Source: Mycobacterium sp. SVM_VP21 (lineage in GTDB: Bacteria > Actinomycetota > Actinomycetes > Mycobacteriales > Mycobacteriaceae). Taken from it: a stretch of DNA of 64,000 nt. The notes below the pieces were generated by a model. It did no database searches. It was given only the letters and a program-made list of their open reading frames with translations, and was not told the DNA's origin. A program made the translations under genes and the position numbers. The stretch covers positions 2,046,001 to 2,110,000 of the forward strand of contig CP101406.1 in NCBI GenBank assembly GCA_024758765.1, written 5' to 3'. This document shows positions 1-10,719 of the stretch, in pieces. The number at the start of each line of letters is the position of its first letter. Positions within the stretch are counted from its first letter, which is position 1.

Positions 1-7
1 GACCCGT

Positions 8-199
8 ATGGAAGGTGCTCCCGTGGACGACGACAGCCTCCACCCAACGGGCAACGACCGGACTGCCGAAGGCATCGCCGCTGCCCCGTTGCCCACCCGC
101 AGCAAACTGCGAGCGCGTCAGAACCTACTCATCCAGTCCTGGCGGTTCACCCGCTTCACCCTCAAGATGATGCGGATAATCTTCCGCGGGCACGGCTGA
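8..199 (+). CDS. Small basic hypothetical protein (63 aa)
   Basis: Codons have the high third-position GC of the neighbouring genes. The protein has an acidic N-terminal half and a strongly basic C-terminus (residues about 31-63, rich in Arg and Lys, ending FRGHG). An amphipathic helix around residues 40-60 (QSWRFTRFTLKMMRII) could sit at a membrane surface. No family was recognised. The gene starts 8 bases into the window, so an upstream start cannot be excluded. It is convergent with the next gene, which ends 15 bases downstream. Confidence 0.55.
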   Translation: MEGAPVDDDSLHPTGNDRTAEGIAAAPLPTRSKLRARQNLLIQSWRFTRFTLKMMRIIFRGHG

Positions 200-214
200 C
201 CCCGACCGGGAAAT

Positions 215-481
215 TCAGGATTGCTCGTCGAGGTAGTGGACAGCTTGCGCAGTGTAGGTGGGTTCGATCTTCATGATTGCGTCGATGCGGACTCGGTCTC
301 CGACGGCGAGTCTGCGGGTTTCTTGTCCGCCGATCCGCATGTCCACGCCATCGACGTCGACGTCGCAAACGTCGAGATGGCTCTCCAGGCCACCAGTCAT
401 GCCGCGGGGCACGCGGCCGAGAAGCACCCCCGCCAATTGGGTCAGCGGTGTACTACCCAACGAGATCCGGCTCGATACCAC
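215..481 (-). CDS. Hypothetical protein (88 aa)
   Basis: This is an 88-codon frame with GTG start and TGA stop. Codon third positions are mostly G or C, which supports real coding on this strand, although overlapping frames on the other strand are also open. The protein is rich in alternating hydrophobic and acidic residues (for example DVCDVDVDGVDMRI and VGDRVRIDAI), suggesting a small beta-rich domain. There are no membrane segments or cysteine motifs beyond one Cys. The function is unknown and the start is uncertain; an internal ATG near residue 28 is an alternative. The 256 bases to the next gene hold nothing I can assign. Confidence 0.5.
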   Translation of the reverse strand: MVSSRISLGSTPLTQLAGVLLGRVPRGMTGGLESHLDVCDVDVDGVDMRIGGQETRRLAVGDRVRIDAIMKIEPTYTAQAVHYLDEQS

Positions 482-737
482 GCACTGAAGTACCGAGGTG
501 CCTGGTCACGGGTCCTCGATCACTACCGCGAGGCACCTCATGTTCAGTGAGGACGTGCCACCTGATGTCGGAACCAGGCTTCCGAGGCAAACATGCTGAC
601 TGCTCGCCGATCCCTGGGAGGACGGTCCGATCTGGTGGGGGGCGAACCTAAAACCGCACAGGGTTGAAATGCCCTGAGAACCGAATTACCCGAAGATGCC
701 GGGCGAGCCCAAGCGGGTGCAGCCCAGCCGGGAGAAA

Positions 738-1421
738 TCAGACTGACGGCTCCAACAGGCCGATGCAGGTGGCGGTGAGCAGCCGGGTCAGCGCAGTGCT
801 GAAGTCCAGATTCCAATCAGGCGGAACCTGGGACTCCGCGGAGTAGGCGTCGGCAAGGTCGGCCGGCGGATGGGCGATCTGCCACAACGGCGCCGCCAGT
901 GAGTACGAGGCCAGCAGCAGGTCCAGCGCGCGTTCCTTGCCGAGGCCGGGCAGAGCCCGCTCGATGGCATCGGCCATGGCCAAGCCCGCTGTGGAGCTCC
1001 TGCGGCGAACCTCGATCACCCGGTCGACGTCGACCTCGTGCTCCAGATGCAGGTGCAGATTCGCCAGCATGTCGCAGAACAGGGGGTCCGCGACCAATCC
1101 GCTGGTCAGGATCGTCGCGACCCGCGCCGGAGACATCGGCCCGGGCTCGCTCAGCGCCGCGCAGACGGTGGCAGACCAGCGTTCCCAGCTTTCCGCGGCC
1201 AGGCGCAGCAGCACCTCTTTGTGCGAGCTGAAGTAGCGCCGCACCGCGGAGTAGTGCACTCCGGCGCGGCTTGCGACCGCCGTCAGGGTCACCGAGGCGA
1301 CACCGGTCTCCAACGCCACCGAACGCGCCGCCTCCATCAGTGCTTCGGCCCGCTGACGTTTCTTCTCGTCGCTGCGGGCGCGTTGGAAGGTCGCCTGGCG
1401 CACAGCGCGAGGATAACGCAC
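738..1421 (-). CDS. TetR family transcriptional regulator
   Basis: The 227-aa protein has a typical TetR N-terminal helix-turn-helix at residues 41-72 (VTLTAVASRAGVHYSAVRRYF) after a basic segment, followed by a variable helical ligand-binding domain. It is transcribed divergently from mmpS-mmpL with 109 bp between start codons, so it most likely controls that transport pair and itself. In M. tuberculosis a TetR gene also sits beside mmpS4-mmpL4 (recalled, not checked). The GTG start lies inside a 19-bp inverted repeat, so either that repeat is an autoregulatory operator over the start or the true start is a few codons downstream. The effector is unknown. Confidence 0.88.
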   Translation of the reverse strand: MRYPRAVRQATFQRARSDEKKRQRAEALMEAARSVALETGVASVTLTAVASRAGVHYSAVRRYFSSHKEVLLRLAAESWERWSATVCAALSEPGPMSPARVATILTSGLVADPLFCDMLANLHLHLEHEVDVDRVIEVRRRSSTAGLAMADAIERALPGLGKERALDLLLASYSLAAPLWQIAHPPADLADAYSAESQVPPDWNLDFSTALTRLLTATCIGLLEPSV

Positions 1422-1433
1422 ACAGCGTGCGTT
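1415..1433. promoter_or_regulatory. Inverted repeat, candidate TetR operator
   Basis: A perfect dyad AACGCAC-N5-GTGCGTT lies across the start codon of the TetR gene. A second, weaker dyad sharing the GCGTGCG core, AGCGT-N6-ACGCT, lies at 1457-1472. Both are in the only intergenic region of the divergent pair, where an operator controlling tetR and mmpS would be expected. Assignment is by position and symmetry only. Confidence 0.5.
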
Positions 1434-1530
1434 GCAGGCGTCCTCAGAAGTGCTGTAGCGTGCGCTTACGCTCGTCGACGTGGGTTAGGGTGCCCAAAGA
1501 TGTCTGGTAAAGGGGACTCCGATTTTCAAG

Positions 1531-1953
1531 GTGCTGAGCCGGGTGTGGATACCCCTGGTGATACTGGCCGTGGTCGGCGTTGCCGGCTTCACGGTAACGC
1601 GTATCCACGGCATGTTCGGATCCGAGAAACGCCCGTCGTACTCCGATGGCAAGGTCGACGAAACCAAGCCTTTCAACCCCAAGCGGATGACCTATGAGAT
1701 CTTCGGTCCGCCCGGGACCGTCGCGGACATCAGCTATTTCGACGTCGACTCAGAACCACAACGGGTCGCCGACGCCGTGCTGCCGTGGCAATTGGAGATC
1801 GTCACCACCCTGCCGGCGGTAGTGGGAAGCATTATGGCCCAAGGCAACAGCGACAGCATCGGCTGCCGAATCATCGTCGATGACGAAGTCAAGGCGGAAC
1901 GCGTCTCCAACGAGGTGAACGCCTACACGTTCTGTCTGTTGAAGGCCGCATGA
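1531..1953 (+). CDS. MmpS family membrane protein
   Basis: The 140-aa protein has one N-terminal membrane segment (residues about 4-24) and a periplasmic domain with the MmpS pattern ([19 protein letters not shown] near residues 56-75, a conserved LPW about 30 residues later, and two Cys in the last third). MmpS proteins are accessory partners of MmpL transporters. The GTG start is 14 nt after an AAGGGGA ribosome site, rather far, but no better in-frame start is visible. The stop overlaps the mmpL start by four bases (ATGA), so the two are translationally coupled. It is closest by eye to the MmpS4/MmpS5 type that works in siderophore and drug export. Confidence 0.9.
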   Translation: MLSRVWIPLVILAVVGVAGFTVTRIHGMFGSEKRPSYSDGKVDETKPFNPKRMTYEIFGPPGTVADISYFDVDSEPQRVADAVLPWQLEIVTTLPAVVGSIMAQGNSDSIGCRIIVDDEVKAERVSNEVNAYTFCLLKAA

Positions 1954-4850
1954 GTCCGTCGACGATCCAAGGTATCGGCGGGCAACCTGAGCGGACGTTC
2001 ATCGCGCGCACCATTCGCCGACTGTCGGTGCCGATCATCCTGGGGTGGCTGGCGCTGATCGTGGTGTTCAGCGCCATGGTGCCCCCGCTGGAGCAGATCG
2101 GCAAGGAGAACGCCGTCTCGGTCAGCCCGACGGATGCCCCCTCGGTGCAAGCCATGACCCAGATGGGCAAGGTCTTTCAGGAGTCGGATTCCGACAGCAC
2201 CGCGATGATCGTGTTGGAAGCCGATCACGAACTCGGCGACGCCGAGCACGAGTACTACGCCGAGTTGGTCGCCAAGCTCAAAGCCGACACCGCGCACGTT
2301 CAGCACGTGCAGGACTTCTGGGGCGATCCGATGACTGCGGTCGGAGCCCAGAGTGCCGACGGCAGAGCGACTTACGTGCAACTGAACCTGGTCGGCAACA
2401 TCGGCGAGGCCGCGGCGAACGACTCCATCGAGGCGGTCCGCAACGCGGTGGACTCCATCGAGAAACCCTCCGGGTTGACGGTCTATGTCACCGGCACCGC
2501 GGCGCTGGCCAACGACATGAACCATGCCGGCGACAAGTCCATGTTGAAGATGATGGCCGTCACCGTCGTGGTGATCCTGACCATGTTGCTGGCCGTCTAC
2601 CGGTCCATCACCACCGTCGTGCTGCTGCTGGTCATGGTGTACCTGGAGCTGTCCGCCGCGCGCGGTGTAGTGGCGTTCCTCGGGCATAACCACCTGATCG
2701 GATTGACCACGTTCGCCGTCAATCTGTTGGTCTCACTGGCCATCGCCGCCGGTACCGACTACGCGATCTTCCTGATCGGCCGGTATCACGAGGCCCGGCA
2801 CGCCGGCGAGGACCCGGAAACCGCGTACTACACGGCTTTTCACGGAGTTTCGCACGTCATCCTGGGCTCCGGCCTGACGATCGCCGGCGCGCTGTTCTGC
2901 CTGCACTTCACCCGGATGCCCTACTTCATCTCGCTGGGCATTCCCTGTGCGGCCGGCATGCTCGTCTCGGTGGCCGCCGCGCTGACTCTGGGCCCAGCGA
3001 TCATCACCGTCGGCAGCCGGTTCGGCCTGTTCGAGCCCAAGCGCAAGATGAGCACCCGCGGCTGGCGCCAGTTGGGGACGGCCATCGTTCGCTGGCCGGG
3101 ACCGATTCTGATTGCCTCGCTGATCGTTTCGACCGTCGGTCTGCTGGCCCTGCCGGGCTATCAGCCGGCCTACGACGACCGGAAGTACATTCCGACCGAT
3201 ATCCCGGCCAATGAGGGCTTCGCCGCAGCGGATCGGCACTTCTCGCAGTCCCGGATGATGCCAGAGGTGCTGTTGATCGAGTCCGATCACGACATGCGCA
3301 ACCCGTCGGACTTCCTGATCATCGACAAGCTGGCCAAGTCGGTGTTCAAGGTCGTCGGGATCTCCCGGGTTCAGGCGATCACCCGCCCGCAGGGCACCCC
3401 GCTGGAACACACCTCGATTCCGTTCCAGATCAGCATGCAGAACGCCGGCCAGCTGCAGACCATGCAGTTTCAGAAGAAGCGCATGGACGACATGCTCACC
3501 CAGGCCGAGGCGATGGCCGAGACTATCGCCACCATGCGCCAGATGTACGGCCACATGAGCCAACTGGCCAACACCACCCACGAGATGGTCGTCGACATGG
3601 ATGACCTACAAGCTCAGATCTACGACATCCGGGACCACATCGCCGATTTCGAAGACTTCTGGCGGCCGATCCGCAACTACTTCTACTGGGAACCGCACTG
3701 CTACGACATCCCGATCTGCTTCTCCCTGCGCTCGGCGTTCGACATGGTCGACAGCGTTGATCCGATGAGCGAGAGCATGGACAAGATGATCGCGCACATG
3801 GGCGATATGGATGCCCTGATGCCGCAGATGCTGAGTACCTTCCCGCCGATGATCGACACCATGGAGACCATGCGGACCATGATGCTGACGATGCACAGCA
3901 CCATGGCCGGCATCTTCTCCCAGATGGACGAGATGAGCGATAACGCCACCGCGATGGGCAAGGCGTTCGACGAGTCGAAGAACGACGACTCCTTCTATCT
4001 GCCGCCGGAGGTATTCGAGAACCCGGACTTCAAGCGTGCGATGGACATGTTCATCTCCCCGGATGGCAAGGCGGTGCGGATGATCATCTCGCACCGGGGC
4101 AATCCCGCCACCGCGGAAGGTATTTCGCATATCGACAAGATTCGTGAGGCGGCCGAGGAAGCACTCAAGGGCACCCCGCTGGAGGACGCCACGATCTACC
4201 TCGGCGGGACGGCCGCGATGTTCAAGGACATGCACGACGGTTCCTTCTACGACCTGCTGATCGCCGGAATCTCCTCGCTGTGCCTGATCTTCGTCATCAT
4301 GCTGTTGATCACCCGTGCACTGGTCGCCGCGGCGGTGATCGTCGGCACCGTCGCGCTGTCGCTGGGAGCGTCGTTCGGATTGTCAGTGTTGGTTTGGCAG
4401 TACCTCATCGGCATGCCCCTGCACTGGCTGGTGATGGTGATGTCGGTGATCGTGCTGTTGGCGGTCGGGTCGGACTACAACCTGATGCTGGTCTCCAGAC
4501 TGAAACAGGAGATCCACGCCGGGTTGAACACCGGCATCATCCGGGCGATGGGCGGTACCGGCAAGGTGGTGACGGCGGCTGGCCTGGTGTTCGCCTTCAC
4601 CATGACCTCGATGGTCGTCAGTGACCTGCGCATCATCGGGCAGGTCGGCACCACTATCGGCTTGGGCCTGATGTTCGACACGTTGATCGTGCGGGCGTTC
4701 ATGACGCCGTCGATCGCGGCGCTGCTGGGCCGGTGGTTCTGGTGGCCCATCAACGTGCTGCCGCACGTCGGCGGCAAAGCCGCCCGGCACCGAGAGGCCG
4801 CCGCTCTCGCACCAGCGGATAACACCGAGGAGCTGGCCCACAACCGGTAG
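1950..4850 (+). CDS. MmpL family RND transporter
   Basis: The 966-aa protein has the architecture of the MmpL subfamily of RND proton-driven exporters: a first membrane helix at about 30-50, a periplasmic domain, a membrane bundle at about 200-360, a second large periplasmic domain with a long Met/Gln-rich coiled-coil insert (about 500-680), and a second bundle at about 770-940. Both proton-relay Asp-Tyr pairs are present (GTDYAIF near residue 269, GSDYNLM near 839). The coiled-coil insert is typical of the MmpL4/MmpL5 group, which exports siderophores and hydrophobic drugs in mycobacteria. The substrate here is inferred only from that similarity and from the adjacent mmpS. The first 20-30 residues are hydrophilic. 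Confidence 0.93.
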   Translation: MSPSTIQGIGGQPERTFIARTIRRLSVPIILGWLALIVVFSAMVPPLEQIGKENAVSVSPTDAPSVQAMTQMGKVFQESDSDSTAMIVLEADHELGDAEHEYYAELVAKLKADTAHVQHVQDFWGDPMTAVGAQSADGRATYVQLNLVGNIGEAAANDSIEAVRNAVDSIEKPSGLTVYVTGTAALANDMNHAGDKSMLKMMAVTVVVILTMLLAVYRSITTVVLLLVMVYLELSAARGVVAFLGHNHLIGLTTFAVNLLVSLAIAAGTDYAIFLIGRYHEARHAGEDPETAYYTAFHGVSHVILGSGLTIAGALFCLHFTRMPYFISLGIPCAAGMLVSVAAALTLGPAIITVGSRFGLFEPKRKMSTRGWRQLGTAIVRWPGPILIASLIVSTVGLLALPGYQPAYDDRKYIPTDIPANEGFAAADRHFSQSRMMPEVLLIESDHDMRNPSDFLIIDKLAKSVFKVVGISRVQAITRPQGTPLEHTSIPFQISMQNAGQLQTMQFQKKRMDDMLTQAEAMAETIATMRQMYGHMSQLANTTHEMVVDMDDLQAQIYDIRDHIADFEDFWRPIRNYFYWEPHCYDIPICFSLRSAFDMVDSVDPMSESMDKMIAHMGDMDALMPQMLSTFPPMIDTMETMRTMMLTMHSTMAGIFSQMDEMSDNATAMGKAFDESKNDDSFYLPPEVFENPDFKRAMDMFISPDGKAVRMIISHRGNPATAEGISHIDKIREAAEEALKGTPLEDATIYLGGTAAMFKDMHDGSFYDLLIAGISSLCLIFVIMLLITRALVAAAVIVGTVALSLGASFGLSVLVWQYLIGMPLHWLVMVMSVIVLLAVGSDYNLMLVSRLKQEIHAGLNTGIIRAMGGTGKVVTAAGLVFAFTMTSMVVSDLRIIGQVGTTIGLGLMFDTLIVRAFMTPSIAALLGRWFWWPINVLPHVGGKAARHREAAALAPADNTEELAHNR

Positions 4851-4895
4851 CCGAGTGTGAGCGATCGCATGCTCAGAGGCCAGAAAACCAATTAG

Positions 4896-4925
4896 GTAGC
4901 ATGGCTAAAGTTATGTAGCATTGCT
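4896..4925. promoter_or_regulatory. Direct repeat upstream of secreted-protein gene
   Basis: Two copies of GTAGCAT(G/T)GCT, 10 of 11 bases identical, start 19 nt apart in an AT-rich stretch of the 198-bp gap between mmpL and the next gene. This is probably the promoter and regulator-binding region of the gene at 5049. The regulator is unknown. Confidence 0.3.
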
Positions 4926-5048
4926 TACTGAGTTCGGATGGCTAAGCGGCCATTTGCTGGCGCATTCGCCTCACCTGCTTCACCCGACTCAGCGGTCTCA
5001 CCGGCGGGTTTAGCGTCCGAGAACTGACAGAGTGAAAGGACCGGGGGA

Positions 5049-5540
5049 ATGGCTACAGTGGACTCCATGCGTACGCACCGCTCGATTCTGCGGGGCATCG
5101 TCGTGACCGCTGCTGCCGCGGGCGCAGCCGTGGCCGCGGTGCTGTTGCCCGCCACCGCCTCCGCCGACGCGACCGACGACTTCCCGATCCCGCGTCGCGT
5201 GATTCGCACCGACTGCAGTGCCGAGCAGATGCTGGCCGCCAGCCGCGACCTGTCGCCGATCTACTACGAGCGCTACATGATCGACATGCACAACAAGCCG
5301 GTCCAGGTGCAGCAGGCCGCCATCGACAAGATGCACTGGTTCTTCTCGCTGAACCCCGATCAGCGCCGGGCCTACTCCGAGGAACTGGCGACCAATTTCG
5401 CCGACCCGCTGACGGTGTCGTGGCCCAACCACGCCAAGATCTTCTTCAACAACAAGGGCGTCGTCGCCAAGTCGACCGAGGCCTGCAGTCAGTACCCGCG
5501 CGACGACATGTCGGTGTGGGACTGGGCCCCCAAGCCGTAA
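5049..5540 (+). CDS. Secreted protein, DUF5078-like
   Basis: The 163-aa protein has a clear signal peptide: a basic start, a long Ala/Val stretch at residues about 17-33 and an ATASA cleavage site. The mature domain carries two conserved-looking Cys (in TDCSAEQM and EACSQY), which probably form a disulfide. It resembles the small secreted mycobacterial proteins grouped as DUF5078; this match is from memory. The start at 5049 is chosen because AAAGGA lies 9 nt before it. The next secreted-protein gene follows after 10 bases in the same direction, so the two probably form an operon. Confidence 0.75.
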   Translation: MATVDSMRTHRSILRGIVVTAAAAGAAVAAVLLPATASADATDDFPIPRRVIRTDCSAEQMLAASRDLSPIYYERYMIDMHNKPVQVQQAAIDKMHWFFSLNPDQRRAYSEELATNFADPLTVSWPNHAKIFFNNKGVVAKSTEACSQYPRDDMSVWDWAPKP

Positions 5541-5550
5541 CAGGAGACCG

Positions 5551-6114
5551 ATGAACGGTTCCGCCCGTCGAGTCATGCGGGTTCTGCTCGTCTCCGGCGC
5601 GGTGGGCGGCCTGTTTCTGGGGGCCCCGGGATCACCTGCGGGCGCGCAACCTGCGGGGTTCCCCAACTTCGACGACTTCACCACGGTTCCGGTGGACAAC
5701 TACATCTCGACGGGCCCCAAGGGGCCGGGGCGCTGGGTGAACTTCTCCACGCCCTACAACGTCGCCTGCCAATTCGACGCCATCGACCCGCCCGCGGGAT
5801 CGTCGCAGGCCATCATGTGCGACGGCGATATGCCGGGCTTGGCCAACGCGCCGCTGGGTTCGGGCGCCCCGGTGCCGGGCGGCTGTGTGATCGGGACGGT
5901 GCGCTCGCAGGGCGCGGCGGGGCTGCGACTGAACCGTGAATCGACCGGCTGCGGCCGCCAATTCTCCAACGGAGCCTTCCTGGGCGTCGGGCAGAAGTTG
6001 TCGTACGGCAACGTCACCTGCGCGGTGGGCACCGACCAGCTTGTCGCCTGCCTGGACACCTCTCTAGGGCATCACGGTTTCGTGCTGAGCCCGTCGGGCA
6101 GCACGGCATTTTAG
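5551..6114 (+). CDS. Secreted hypothetical protein (187 aa)
   Basis: It has an N-terminal signal peptide (residues 1-32, ending GSPAGAQ) and a mature domain with six Cys, a composition that suits an extracytoplasmic disulfide-bonded beta fold. The start is set by an AGGAG ribosome site 5 nt upstream. It lies 10 bp after the preceding secreted-protein gene and is probably co-transcribed with it. No family was recognised with confidence. It is convergent with the gene at 6125, separated by 10 bases. Confidence 0.72.
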   Translation: MNGSARRVMRVLLVSGAVGGLFLGAPGSPAGAQPAGFPNFDDFTTVPVDNYISTGPKGPGRWVNFSTPYNVACQFDAIDPPAGSSQAIMCDGDMPGLANAPLGSGAPVPGGCVIGTVRSQGAAGLRLNRESTGCGRQFSNGAFLGVGQKLSYGNVTCAVGTDQLVACLDTSLGHHGFVLSPSGSTAF

Positions 6115-6124
6115 AGGTCCTGCG

Positions 6125-7516
6125 CTACGGGTTGACGTTGAACGTGGTGGTGTAGGTGCGTGGGCGATAGGGCGGCGGCGGGGCATCTGGCCCGGTCGGC
6201 CAGCCCTCGGGTCTCGGCCACGTGCTGAGCCGCATCGTGACCTGCTCTTGCCCGTTGGGAAGCGTCTCGATGTTGACAATGCTCGGCCCGTACGGGACGG
6301 CCGGCTCATTACCAGGGCTCGGGATGAATCCGGGGCCGGTGAGATCCTGCGAGGGAGCCTGCAGCAGTCCCTGCGGGCTGCCGGCGGTGACCCCCACGGC
6401 CTGGCCGTCGTCGCTGGCGCTGGCCAACAGATACCCGCCCTGGGGCAGCGACACAATCTGATTCTCCCGATCGGCTGGACCCAGATTGTTGAAGGTGCCG
6501 ACCTCGTGCAGGCTGTTCATCCAGGCATTCGGCGGGTCACCGGCGGCGACCGGGGCCGACTGCCACAGGGCGCGCTGGCCGTCCTGGCCGACGTTGCCGA
6601 CGATCATCATGGTTCTGGATGCCGGGTCGTAGACGCCGCTGGCCTGGGAGATGCCCACCTTGGTGTCCGAGCCGAGCGGAGTGCCCAGCAGCGGCCCCAA
6701 ATCCGTTGCCGGATCGGCCAGATTCTGGACCCGCGATTCCGGCGCGATGTAGTTCTCCGGTGAGGTGCCGAGCCCGTAGGGCCGCACACTGTAGAAGGCG
6801 TATTGCTGGCCGTCGGGGCCGATCGCGGTGCCGGTCGGCAGTGCCCGGAAACCCTCGTCGACGGGGAACGGATTATCGATGTCGGGCTTGCCGGGGGTGT
6901 GCAGACGGGGGTGGCCGCTCTCCGGGTCGCCGGTGATGACGATGCCGGTGCCCGGGATCGTCGCGCCCAGGTCATACGGCGAACCGTGCTGCTTCTCCGG
7001 CATCGGTGGGCTGCCCACGCCGGCGATGGTGGGATCGCGGGGCTGCTGGCCGTTAGCAGGAATCGTGCTGTCCACCAGTCGGATGTGCGGGTCCTGGCCG
7101 TCCTCACCGCTGCCCAGCTTGTAGTGGTTGGTCAGGGTCTGCGCCAGCTGCGCCCGGTGCCGGCTGTCGGCGGCGGCATCGGAGACCACCCGGTAGATTT
7201 CGCGGGTCTTGGCGGTGAGGAATCGCTGGAACTGGCGGGAACCGGTGGGGGTGTCCAGTCCTGGCCAGGTGGCGGCCGATTCGCGGATCTCGGCCTCGAT
7301 GGCGTCAAGGCGTTGCCGTGAACTCACGGCATTGCGTACGGCCTGCTGCAGGATCGTCTGGAGTTCTTTGTCGGCTGCTACCGATGTGGCCAGCCGGTTT
7401 GCGAGCTCCTCTTCACGCGCGCGCGCCGCATCCGCGAAGGCACCGCGTTGACGCGGCGGTTCCAGCTTCGCCTCTCCTGCGTCGAGCCTCGCTGAACCGC
7501 CGAGGTTCTCGGCCAT
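6125..7516 (-). CDS. Large DUF4226-like protein (Rv3899c-type)
   Basis: The 463-aa protein has two parts: an N-terminal helical, charged region (residues about 20-160, a DUF4226-like coiled coil) and a C-terminal beta-rich domain (about 190-460) with Gly/Pro turns and repeated motifs such as GTGIVITGDPESG. It resembles M. tuberculosis Rv3899c as I remember it; the name is therefore tentative. No signal peptide or membrane segment is visible, so export would need a non-Sec route. The ATG start follows no strong ribosome site. It is transcribed alone and convergently with the secreted-protein pair. Confidence 0.65.
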   Translation of the reverse strand: MAENLGGSARLDAGEAKLEPPRQRGAFADAARAREEELANRLATSVAADKELQTILQQAVRNAVSSRQRLDAIEAEIRESAATWPGLDTPTGSRQFQRFLTAKTREIYRVVSDAAADSRHRAQLAQTLTNHYKLGSGEDGQDPHIRLVDSTIPANGQQPRDPTIAGVGSPPMPEKQHGSPYDLGATIPGTGIVITGDPESGHPRLHTPGKPDIDNPFPVDEGFRALPTGTAIGPDGQQYAFYSVRPYGLGTSPENYIAPESRVQNLADPATDLGPLLGTPLGSDTKVGISQASGVYDPASRTMMIVGNVGQDGQRALWQSAPVAAGDPPNAWMNSLHEVGTFNNLGPADRENQIVSLPQGGYLLASASDDGQAVGVTAGSPQGLLQAPSQDLTGPGFIPSPGNEPAVPYGPSIVNIETLPNGQEQVTMRLSTWPRPEGWPTGPDAPPPPYRPRTYTTTFNVNP

Positions 7517-7546
7517 AGCGAACAGGGTAGCCGCGCCAGATTGGGC

Positions 7547-8284
7547 TTACTGGCCCTTCTTCGCCCGGCGCTTTCCGGACGGGCGCGGCTTGTCCTCGCT
7601 GGTTGAGGCCGGCTCGTCCGGTTCTTCGCTCGTCGGCTCGGCGATCTCAGTGGCTGCAGGCTCGTCGGCAACCGCAGCGTCGGCGTCGTCGTCGGTCTCG
7701 TCGCCCGACTCTTCGTCGGTGTCAGCGTCCTCGGCGTCTTCGGCGTCTTCGGCGTCTTCGGCCTTTGCGTCGCCGGACTTCTTGCCCCGCCGACGCTCTT
7801 TCTTAGGCTGCTTTTCGGCCTTCGGCTTGATCGGTTTGGGCGGCGGCGGCGGCATTTCGGCGACGAACGCCAGGTAGAACGCGCCGATTCCCAACAGGGC
7901 GATCGCGGCCGCGGCCCCGTAAATCCCGAACAGCCACATTCCGAAACTGTCCAGCGACAACCAGATCTCGCTGATCGCGGTGCCGGCGATCAACGCTGCG
8001 GCCACCAGGTGCGCCACGATCGAGCCGGTCCGCAGCGACAGCGCAAGCTGCGGGGTGCCGTACTCGGGCTTGCGGGACTGCTTCAACACCGCTGCCACCG
8101 GCAGGGCCATCGCCCCGACCAGCAGTCCGAGGAGGACTCGCATCACGGTGCCCAGCACATGCGGGCTGAAGCCGGTCAGCTCCCACCACCGCGGCAGGAC
8201 AAAGAGGAAATACAGGATGGCGGCGAGAGTCGAGAGCGACGCGTGCCAAACCGTGGCGACGGTACGACTCACGCCACCTCCCAT
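7547..8284 (-). CDS. Membrane protein with charged C-terminal tail (Rv3723-like)
   Basis: The 245-aa protein has about four membrane helices in residues 10-150, followed by a hydrophilic tail. The tail first has a Pro/Lys segment (PPPPPKPIKPKAEK), then an acidic stretch of repeated Ala-Glu-Asp units encoded by a tandem 9-bp repeat (about 7735-7761), then a basic end (RPSGKRRAKKG). Position next to tRNA-Ser and the SRP RNA matches M. tuberculosis Rv3723 as remembered. The function is unknown. It ends 30 bp from the start of the upstream-oriented DUF4226-like gene, so they may share a transcript. Confidence 0.75.
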   Translation of the reverse strand: MGGGVSRTVATVWHASLSTLAAILYFLFVLPRWWELTGFSPHVLGTVMRVLLGLLVGAMALPVAAVLKQSRKPEYGTPQLALSLRTGSIVAHLVAAALIAGTAISEIWLSLDSFGMWLFGIYGAAAAIALLGIGAFYLAFVAEMPPPPPKPIKPKAEKQPKKERRRGKKSGDAKAEDAEDAEDAEDADTDEESGDETDDDADAAVADEPAATEIAEPTSEEPDEPASTSEDKPRPSGKRRAKKGQ

Positions 8285-8353
8285 GCTCGTCAGCTAGTGA
8301 GTCAGGTGCGACCGGACCTCGATCTTTCGGTCCGGCCGCACCTGAATCGGGTG

Positions 8354-8439
8354 CGGAGGATAGGGGATTTGAACCCCTGAGGGCTATTAACCCAACCCGC
8401 GTTCCAGGCGAGCGCCATAGGCCACTAGGCGAATCCTCC
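8354..8439 (-). tRNA. tRNA-Ser (anticodon GGA)
   Basis: The reverse strand gives an 86-nt class II tRNA: the acceptor stem GGAGGAT pairs with ATCCTCC, there is a G discriminator base, the anticodon loop reads CTGGAAC with anticodon GGA, there is a long variable arm, and the T arm is GGGGTTCAAATCCCC. CCA is not encoded. It reads UCC/UCU serine codons. Confidence 0.95.
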
Positions 8440-8603
8440 GTCGGCAATGGTAGCTGAGTCTCTTGGATGCCCTGCGCACTCCTCTTCCTGCCCGCCTCCA
8501 CCGCGCTCTGCTGGACTGCCCGACTCCTCAGCTGTCTGCTCCGCCGACCGCATCGTCGCCGGGCGCCCGACCACCGCTGTGCTCCATGGCGGTGGCCCGC
8601 AGC

Positions 8604-8624
8604 GCCCGGCTTCGCCGTGCTCGC
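8604..8624. repeat. 21-bp dispersed motif, copy 1
   Basis: The sequence GCCCGGCTTCGCCGTGCTCGC lies just upstream of the SRP RNA promoter. It occurs identically at 55978-55998 and 56034-56054, and with two mismatches in leuA at 34265-34285. Its nature is unknown; it may be a dispersed mycobacterial repeat. Confidence 0.55.
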
Positions 8625-8633
8625 GACCACCGC

Positions 8634-10067
<1,434 letters not shown>

Positions 10068-10068
10068 C

Positions 10069-10665
10069 ATGCCACGTGCTTGGGGCTGCGCGGTACTGAC
10101 GGCAGCGTTCTGTGTACTGGGCCAGGTGCCCGCGGCGCACGCGGTGCCGGATCGGCCGGTCGAACCTGCGCCGGTGCAGGCGGGGCCCGACGAGACCGGG
10201 GCATTGTCGCCGAGGGCAGCCGAACAACTCGATGCCTTCCGCCGCGATGCCGCCGAGGGCGCGCTGGGAAATCCGGTGGTGTACGGCGACGGCCAGTGCT
10301 ATCCGCTGGTCCAGCAATACATTCATGCGCTCGGTTACCCCTGGCAAAATAGGGATCCCAGCGGCAATGCGTTCGATCTCTACGAACATTTCCCCACCAA
10401 TGGCCTGGGTGAGTACTTCGAGCAGATCCCGTTCGACGGCGGCCTGAACCAGCCGCGGGTCGGCGACATCGTCATCTACGGCCCCGGTGGGTATGTCAGT
10501 GAGCACGGGCATGCCGCAGTTGTCACCGCCGTTCGGGGCAGCGGTCCCCTGTTCGGCTACGAGGTCGCCGAACAGAACTCCAGCGGCCGGTTGTTCGTGA
10601 CGCTGAACTGGCGTGACGTCAGCTCCATGTGGAACACGTTGGGGTATCTGCGCCCCAAGGCGTAG
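10069..10665 (+). CDS. Secreted CHAP-domain peptidoglycan hydrolase
   Basis: The 198-aa protein has a signal peptide (residues 1-23, ending PAAHA) and a CHAP domain at about 65-195. The catalytic Cys is in GDGQCYPL, the His in EHGHAAVV and a third polar residue in EVAEQNSSG. CHAP enzymes cut peptidoglycan as amidases or endopeptidases, here outside the membrane. The start codon is one base after the aminotransferase stop, so the genes are probably co-transcribed. It could also be a non-lytic CHAP protein, since only the domain is recognisable. Confidence 0.85.
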   Translation: MPRAWGCAVLTAAFCVLGQVPAAHAVPDRPVEPAPVQAGPDETGALSPRAAEQLDAFRRDAAEGALGNPVVYGDGQCYPLVQQYIHALGYPWQNRDPSGNAFDLYEHFPTNGLGEYFEQIPFDGGLNQPRVGDIVIYGPGGYVSEHGHAAVVTAVRGSGPLFGYEVAEQNSSGRLFVTLNWRDVSSMWNTLGYLRPKA

Positions 10666-10719
10666 CGCTTCGGCTGCCGGGCCTGCACCGTCGTCGGGCC
10701 GAGCAAGTACCCTGCTGGC

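Noticed and set aside
482..737. Short frames on both strands before the TetR gene
   Set aside because: None has a ribosome site, family motif or convincing codon use, and I see no RNA gene or repeat.
4891..4910. Possible IdeR iron box (TTAGGTAGCATGGCTAA)
   Set aside because: Only the outer TTAG and CTAA fit; the spacing and centre do not match the 19-bp IdeR consensus.
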